Made by a program: the position numbers and the translations under genes. A stretch of 64,000 nt of DNA, taken from contig JAUJYZ010000229.1 in the NCBI GenBank assembly GCA_033675265.1, positions 116,001 through 180,000 on the forward strand, given 5' to 3'. Under the pieces are notes generated by a model that searched no databases, had not been told where the DNA came from, and worked only from the letters and a program-made list of their open reading frames with translations. Origin of the DNA: Actinostola sp. cb2023. Its lineage: Eukaryota; Cnidaria; Anthozoa; Actiniaria; Actinostolidae. Positions 51,001-60,000 of the stretch are shown here, in pieces; the stretch's first letter is position 1, and the number at the start of each line of letters is the position of its first letter.

Positions 51001-54000
51001 TTCTTCAGAATATTGATATTTTTCCTCTACAAACAAAACAACCGTGCTCCGTTCTCTGATAAAGCACAGATTACAGCCAATCAGAGCGTGGGGATTGACT
51101 TGACTGTACAATAATAAAAGTTAATGCATGGAGTACCCACTAACGCCAGACATTAAGGCCAGTGAAAAGGCCTAATTTGCAGTTTATTGCCTGCCTGACC
51201 TTATGCAACTGAGCCCTGGAGAGGCTGAGATGATCCTCAATCTCATGTACTAACCATTTTCCCATTGTGCTTTCAACTACAATAATTATTATTGTGTTGG
51301 CAGAAGTAGCTAAACAATGATAACTATAGAGATTATGTTACTTTGTAAATAAACCCCTTGGAATATCAGCTCATAATGTCCGAGGATGAGAAATGGTTGG
51401 AAAAAAGAACAGTTGACCGAGAAGTGAAACTTCGAGGGCATATGTGATATTTTGAGGACCATCTCTAAGCCAAGGACATTATCAGCCGATATACTAGTGA
51501 GCCAGAAGGGGTTTATTTATTTGATAACCCAACGATAAATTTTCGTGTGCTGAAACTCACAAAAAACGTCCTTAAAATGTTCTGATTTCCACTGCACATT
51601 TTGTTGATTTTTTGATGTAGCTTCCTCAACCAGTCTTTTTAGTGTCACTTGTTTTTGTTTTCCTTTTTATGCATTTTTTTTACTGGACGGATATCATTTC
51701 AGAAGTGGGTTATCGTCTGTTATAACCCATCGATAAATTTTCCGCACACGCTCATTGGTTAAAACGGGTCACATGGTACAATTTCACTGGTCGGATGTCA
51801 GGTAATATCCCCCAGTTTGGAGATGATATCTCCCACTTTTGAGAAAAATGAAATTATCTCAATTGTAATGGCAGAACAACAGTTCTGTTTTGGCGAGTGA
51901 CCTGGAAATAAAGGTTTTGGTAGACAATGCAGTCCGAAAAACACGAAAAAGTCAACAAAATATGAAATGAATGTGGTTTTTCCGAGCCAAGTGTTTTATT
52001 TACAGAAGACGTACGTAGGAAATTTATCGAAGGGTTATAAAATAAATAAACCCCTTTCTTGGCTGAGATGGTCCTCAAAATATCACAGTTGCCCTCGAAT
52101 CTTCGCTTCTCAGCCAACTGTTCATTTTCAGACCATCTCTCCGCCGCGGACATTATCCAGAGCATCTGACAGAGTGCGAGGGTGCGATTTCGCACTATTG
52201 ACCTAAAATCGCACCGAATCGCACTATTGATCGTTTTCCGCACTATTGATCGTTTTCCGCACTATTTTCGAAAAAATGACCAGAATAAATCACCAAATTC
52301 ATGAAATATTTCTTCTGAACTAAAATTACCTTCCAAATTTGTCATTTCTAAGCGGATTTCATTGTTTTTACGGCGAATTTGAGAATCTAAACACCTTAGT
52401 TTACGTAGGTTCTCGAGCGTTGAACAAAAATCAACAAGGCGTTCTTTGCAATTGTTGCAAGATCCTGGAGACTAGTTTTTATTCTAAGAATGCTTACGAT
52501 TGGCAGAATTTTGTCAATTATTCTTGTCCAATCACAGTTATCAATACAAATCAGGATGTTGTTGGCGGGAAAATGTCCTCACGTTTGTGTGGCACCTTTT
52601 GAAGCCGTGTTTTTTTCAGTTGTGCATGTAAATATGGATAAATTTGTAGCAAAAGAGTCATCAACAAGCACAAAAAAGAATGCACATCTTCCTGCAAAGA
52701 TCAATGCCAAAGATAGAGCTAGTCAGTACGCTAATGGAACATTTCATGCTGATAACGAATTGATGTTTTGTTCTTCGTGCAATATTGTGCGATACTTCAT
52801 CTCACAAAAGAAACGTGGAGGTAGCTAAGAAGTCCAGTGCAGCCAAGCAGCAGACTCTTAAGACAACACAGGAATTACTGACAATAAAAATATGTATTTC
52901 AAATAAATTAAACTCTCTAAATATGCTAATTTAAATTTCCGCACTATTCCGCACTATTTCCAAAAATTTCCGCACTATTTTCATTTTTTCCCGCACTCTA
53001 CCAGATGCTCTAAATTTATCAGCCGATATACTGGTCAGTTGCCAGAAGGGGTTTATATTTACTAAATATCCGTCCTGTGAAAATGTACCACGTGACCCCT
53101 TTGGTCCAATCACAGCGTGTGGAAATTTATCGTGGGGTTATAATTCATAATATTACAGTTCATTACCTCGGTACATGACGTATCAGTCCTTGGTTCATAT
53201 ATTCTCACTTTCTTGTCTCTGCTTACTGATGCTATACGGTTTCCATCTAAGCTCCAGCACAAACTGAAAATCTGTTAAGTATATGTATATGTATTGGTCT
53301 AGTTAGTCAGCCAACAGTACTGTGGAAAGTTTGTTGGCCTCTAGTCGGTAGGCTGGCGCACTATTGGTAGCTTGTTGGTGTAGTGTCGGTGAGCATAGTG
53401 AACTTGTTGGTGGACTAAGCTGTCGTGCGTTCACCTTAACACAATCCTCCAGAGTCATGTCAAGATTACATGCAAAGATGTACAAACCTGTTCAATGTGA
53501 TCTTCTAGCGTGATGATGCATTCAGCTGCTTCAATATCCCATATCTTGATTGACAAGTCAATAGACGCCGATGCCAAAACATTAGATGCAATAGGGTGAT
53601 ATCTTACTATTGTAGGCTTATCATAGTGGCCTACGATATGAAAACACACTATTAAATACTATAAAGATTCTAAATAAAGATTCCAATTGTTCACCTTTAC
53701 CACTGGTGTTACTAATAATAATAATAAATTTATTTCTTAAAACACATAATATGTAAAGTCTTAATTTTTATTTTTTATTTTTATTTTTATTTATTTTTTA
53801 TTTAATTAATGCAAAGTCTGTATGCATTTACAATTTATTCTATAGTTGGTGCGCTGTTTCACAATTTTACCAACTGAATAAAATGTAGGTGTAGATGTAG
53901 ATGTGGATGTAGGTGTAGATGTACATAGATGTAGATGTACATGTGGGTGTACATGTGGATGTACATGTACATGTACATGTAGATCATTTGTGGATGTGGA

Positions 54001-57000
54001 TGTGGGTGTAGATCTAGATCTAGATGATGTGGATGTAGATCTAGATCTAGATGATGTGGATGTAGATGTAGATGTACAAGATGTGGATGTGGATGTGGAA
54101 GTAGATGTAGATGTACAAGATGTGGATGTGGATGTAGATGTACAAGATGTGGATGTGGATGTGGATGTAGATGTACAAGATGTGGATGTGGATGTGGATG
54201 TAGATGTAGATGTACAAGATGTGGATGTAGATCTAGATGATGTGGATGTAGATGTACAAGATGTGGATGTAGATGTAGATGTACAAGATGTGGATGTGGA
54301 TGTAGATGTACAAGATGTGGATGTGGATGTGGATGTAGATGTACAAGATGTGGATGTGGATGTGGATGTGGATGTACAAGATGTGGATGTGGATGTGGAT
54401 GTACAAGATGTGGATGTGGATGTGGATGTACAAGATGTGGATGTGGATGTGGATGTACAAGATGTGGATGGATGTAGATGATGTGGATGTAGATGTAGAT
54501 GTACAAGATGTGGATGTGGATGTGGATGTACAAGATGTGGATGTGGATGTAGATGTGGATGATGTGGATGTAGATGTAGATGTACAAGATGTGGATGTGG
54601 ATGTGGATGTAGATGTACAAGATGTAGATGTGGATGTAGATGTACAAGATGTGGATGTGGATGTAGATGTGGATGTGGATGTAGATGTACAAGATGTGGA
54701 TGTAGATGTACAAGATGTAGATGTGGATGTAGATGTACAACATGTGGATGTAGATGTACAAGATGTGGATGTGGATGTAGATGTACAACATGTGGATGTA
54801 GATGTACAAGATGTGGATGTGGATGTAGATGTACAACATGTGGATGTAGATGTACAAGATGTGGATGTGGATGTAGATGTAGATGTACAAGATGTGGATG
54901 TAGATGTGGATGTAGATGTACAAGATGTGGATGTAGATGTAGATGTACAAGATGTGGATGTGGATGTGGATGTAGATGTAGATGTAGATGTGGATGTAGA
55001 TGTGGATGTGATGTACAAGATGTGGATGTGGATGTAGATGTACAAGAGATGTGGATGTAGATGATGTAGATGTACAAGATGTGGATGTGATGTAGATGTA
55101 CAAGATGTGGATGATGTAGATGTGGATGTGGATGTGGATGTAGATGTACAACATGTGGATGTAGATGTACAAGATGTGGATGTGGATGTAGATGTACAAG
55201 ATGTGGATGTAGATGTACAAGATGTGGATGTGGATGTAGATGTAGATGTACAAGATGTGGATGTGGATGTGGATGTAGATGTACAACATGTGGATGTAGA
55301 TGTACAACATGTGGATGTAGATGTGGATGATGTGGATGTAGATGTAGATGTAGATGTAGATGTGGATGTAGATGTACAAGATGTGGATGTAGATGTACAA
55401 GATGTGGATGTGGATGTAGATGTAGATGTACAACATGTGGATGTAGATGTACAAGATGTGGATGTGGATGTGGATGTAGATGTACAAGATGTGGATGTGG
55501 ATGTAGATGTGTGATGTGGATGTAGACAAGATGTGGATGTGATGTGGATGTAGATGTAGATGTGGATGTAGATGTACAAGATGTGGATGTGGATGTAGAT
55601 GTACAAGATGTAGATGTGGATGTAGATGTAGATGTGGATGTAGATGTAGATGTAGATGTAGATGTAGATGTAGATGTACAAGATGTGGATGTGGATGTAG
55701 ATGTATGTGATGTGGATGTAGATGTAGATGTAGATGTAGATGTGGATGTAGATGTACAAGATGTGGATGTGGATGTAGATGTGGATGTAGATGTGGATGT
55801 GGATGTGGATGTAGATGTAGATGTGGATGTGATGTAGATGTAGATGTACAAGATGTGGATGTGGATGGATGTAGATGTAGATGTAGATGTAGATGTGGAT
55901 GTAGATGTAGATGTAGATGTACACGATGTGGATGTGGATGTAGATGTAGATGTGGATGATGTGGATGTGGATGTAGATGTGGATGATGTGGATGTGGATG
56001 TGGATGTAGATGGATGTGGATGTAGATGTAGATGTACAAGATGTGGATGTGGATGTAGATGTACAAGATGTGGATGTGGATGTAGATGTACACGATGTGG
56101 ATGTGGATGTAGATGTGGATGAGATGTGGATGTAGATGTACAAGATGTGGATGTGGATGTGATGGATGTAGATGTACAAGATGTGGATGTAGATGTACAA
56201 GATGTGGATGTGGATGTAGATGTACAAGATGTGGATGTGGATGTAGATGTACAAGATGTGGATGTAGATGTACAAGATGTGGATGTGGATGTGGATGTAG
56301 ATGTACAAGATGTGGATGTAGATGTACAAGATGTGGATGTGGATGTAGATGTACAAGATGTGGATGTAGATGTACAAGATGTGGATGTAGATGTAGATGT
56401 AGATGTACAAGATGTGGATGTAGATGTACAAGATATGTGGATGTGGATGTAGATGTACACGATGTGGATGTGGATGTAGATGTGGATGATGTGGATGTGG
56501 ATGTAGATGTACAAGATGTGGATGTGGATGTAGATGTACAAGATGTGGATGTAGATGTACAAGATGTGGATGTGGATGTAGATGTACAAGATGTGGATGT
56601 AGATGTACAAGATGTGGATGTAGATGTAGATGTAGATGTACAAGATGTGGATGTGGATGTACAAGATGTGGATGTGGATGTAGGTAGATGTAGATGTACA
56701 AGATGTGGATGTAGATGTGGATGTAGATGTGGATGTACAAGAGGTGGATGTGGATGTGGATGTACAAGATGTGGATGTAGATGTACAAGATGTGGATGTA
56801 GATGTGGATGTAGATGTGGATGTACAAGATGTGGATGTGGATGTGGATGTACAAGATGTGGATGTAGATGTACAAGATGTAGATGTAGATGTACAAGATG
56901 TGGATGTGGATGTAGATGTAGATGTACAAGATGTGGATGTAGATGTAGATGTACAAGATGTGGATGTAGATGTGGATGTACAAGATGTGGATGTAGATGT

Positions 57001-60000
57001 GGATGTACAAGATGTGGATGTAGATGTACAAGATGTAGATGTAGATGTGGATGTAGATGTACAAGGCGTGGATGTGGATGTAGATGTAGATGTACAAGAT
57101 GTGGATGTAGATGTGGATGTAGATGTGGATGTACAAGATGTGGATGTGGATGTGGATGTACAAGATGTGGATGTAGATGTACAAGATGTGGATGTAGATG
57201 TAGATGTGGATATACAAGATGTGGATGTGGATGTGGATGTGGATGTACAAGATGTGGATGTAGATGTACAAGATGTGGATGTAGATGTGGATGTAGATGT
57301 GGATGTACAAGATGTGGATGTAGATGTAGATGTGGATGTACAAGATGTGGATGTGGATGTGGATGTGGATGTGGATGTATAAGATGTGGATGTAGATGTA
57401 GATGTACAAGATGTGGATGTGGATGTGGATGTAGGTGTACAAGATGTGGATGTAGATGTAGGTGTACAAGATGTGGATGTGGATGTGGATGTAGGTGTGG
57501 ATGTTGATGTAGGTGTAGGTGTAGATGTGGATGTAGATGTGTAGATGTAGATGTCTCTACTGATTTTTGCTGTCTGTCAACTATAGTTTGGATCATTGCA
57601 ACACTAGTCCAGATTTGTTCCCAGTCACTGAGAATCATGGGAAGGATGAAGTAATAATAATAATAATAATAAGTAAGCCAGTAACTCCCTCCTTCTCATA
57701 GTCCTTCGCAAGAAACCTCACCAAATAGGTGAAACAGAGTCAAGAACATGAACAACTCTGTTGCAACCCAGCAACATTACTTTTAGAGAAAGTTACAAAC
57801 CATGACATGACAATAAATAAAACTGCAATAGATAGTTAATACTGGAATGCTGTAAGCTGTTGACAACTGGTGTAACTGGTCTATCATGTCCTTCACATCA
57901 TATTGTGGTTATTTGTTTGGTTTTGCTAAACCTCACTAAACTATTATCCTTAAATTAGATTGTTGCACAAGAATCTAAGAATATTTTAATATTCTTAAAA
58001 GTGCAGAATTTCTTTGCAAGCTTGCTATCTTTCTTCAGTGACAACTGTGTTTGTATGGCTGTCGTTCGTATTTGATTGTTAAGCGCTTTTGGGCTTCTCA
58101 GGAAAAAGCGCTATATATTATATAAATAACTTATAATATTATTAAATTATATTATTATCCCATATATACATTGTATTACATTGTCATAAATACATTGAAC
58201 ATCAAAGACACTCTAATTGTATAAGCACAAAGAATTCACACAAACCTCTTAACTTTCTATGTGGCTCATCTATTATCTCAGTCAGTCCATCTTTAGGTAC
58301 CTCCAAGATGTTGATGAGTCCACTTTCACATGCTAAACAAATAACAGAAATTGATCATTTATGGCTTCAGCTGAGACACCAAGTCTTCAAAGGTACTTCA
58401 ATTGAATATATTATTTTGAGTGAAAATATTGATTTACAATCTTATGATGGATAAACTCAGGACTGCCCCTATTTAGCCTGCGTTACATCTAAACTAACAC
58501 TGGTTTATTCAGGATTAGTTTGGATATAACGCAGGCTGCCCCTATTGAATGGTGAGTGTTTGTCCCTGAAGGCTAACATACATGACTTCATAGTTTATAG
58601 GACATTGAACATTATGAAATGTAAATATAAGTGCCTTTTTTACATGGTGTTCAAGTTTCATTCTAATAATAATAATAATACACACTTGTTGATTGTTATT
58701 ACACGCAGTCTCCACTAGTTTAACCGCTAGTCCCTATCAGTCTCTACTAGTTTAACCGCTAGTCCCTATCAGTCTCCACTAGTTTAACCGCTAGTCCCTA
58801 TCAGTCTCTACTAGTTTAACCACTAGTCCCTATCAGTCTCCACTAGTTTAACCACTAGTCCCTTTCAGTCTCTACTAGTTTAACCGCTAGTCCCTATCAG
58901 TCTCTACTAGTTTAACCGCTAGTCCCTATCAGTCTCTACTAGTTTAACCGCTAGTCCCTATCAGTCTCTACTAGTTTAACCGCTAGTCCCTATCAGTCTC
59001 CACTAGTTTAACCACTAGTTCCTATCAGTCTCCACTAGTTTAACCGCTAGTCCCTATCAGTCTCTACTAGTTTAACCGCTAGTCCCTATCAGTCTCTACT
59101 AGTTTAACCACTAGTCCCTATCAGTCTCTACTAGTTTAACCGCTAGTCCCTATCAGTCTCCACTAGTTTAACCACTAGTTCCTATCAGTCTCCACTAGTT
59201 TAACCGCTAGTCCCTATCAGTCTCTACTAGTTTAACCACTAGTCCCTATCAGTCTCTACTAGTTTAACCGCTAGTCCGTATCAGTCTCCACTAGTTTAAC
59301 CACTAGTTCCTATCAGTCTCCACTAGTTTAACCGCTAGTCCCTATCAGTCTCCACTAGTTTAACCACTAGTTCCTATCAGTCTCTACTAGTTTAACCGCT
59401 AGTCCCTATCAGTCTCCACTAGTTTAACCACTAGTTCCTATCAGTCTCCACTAGTTTAACCGCTAGTCCCTATCAGTCTCCACTAGTTTAACCACTAGTT
59501 CCTATCAGTCTCTACTAGTTTAACCTCTAGTCCTTATCAGTCTCTACTAGTTTAACCGCTAGTCCTTATCAGTCTCTACTAGTTTAACCGCTAGTCCTTA
59601 TCAGTCTCTACTAGTTTAACCACTAGTCCCTATCAGTCTCTACTAGTTTAACCGCTAGTCCTTATCAGTTTCTACTAGTTTAACCACTAGTCCCTATCAG
59701 TCTCTACTAGTTTAACCGCTAGTCCTTATCAGTCTCTACTAGTTTAACCGCTAGTCCCTATCAGTCTCTACTAGTTTAACCGCTAGTCCCTATCAGTCTC
59801 TACTAGTTTAACCACTAGTCCCTATCAGTTTCATTCTACACACTTGTTGATTGTTATTACACGCAGTCTCTACTAGTTTAACCACTAGTCCCTATCATTA
59901 TCTACTAGTTTAACCACTAGTCCCTATCAGTTTCATTCTACACACAATTGTTGATTGTTATTACACGCAGTCTCTACTAGTTTAACCACTAGTCCCTATC

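Noticed and set aside
53806..57638. 952-, 1,078- and 1,259-codon ORFs rich in Thr-Ser, His-Pro or Tyr-Ile, and Asp-Val or Cys-Gly ORFs on plus
   Set aside because: All frames of a GATGTA/GATGTG hexamer are open; composition simply mirrors the repeat.
57545..57640. Coronin exon reading [19 protein letters not shown]
   Set aside because: It is open only because it joins the hexamer array; no acceptor/donor pair and no match to the expected coronin segment, which is fully covered by exons at 58,246-58,332 and 53,488-53,630.
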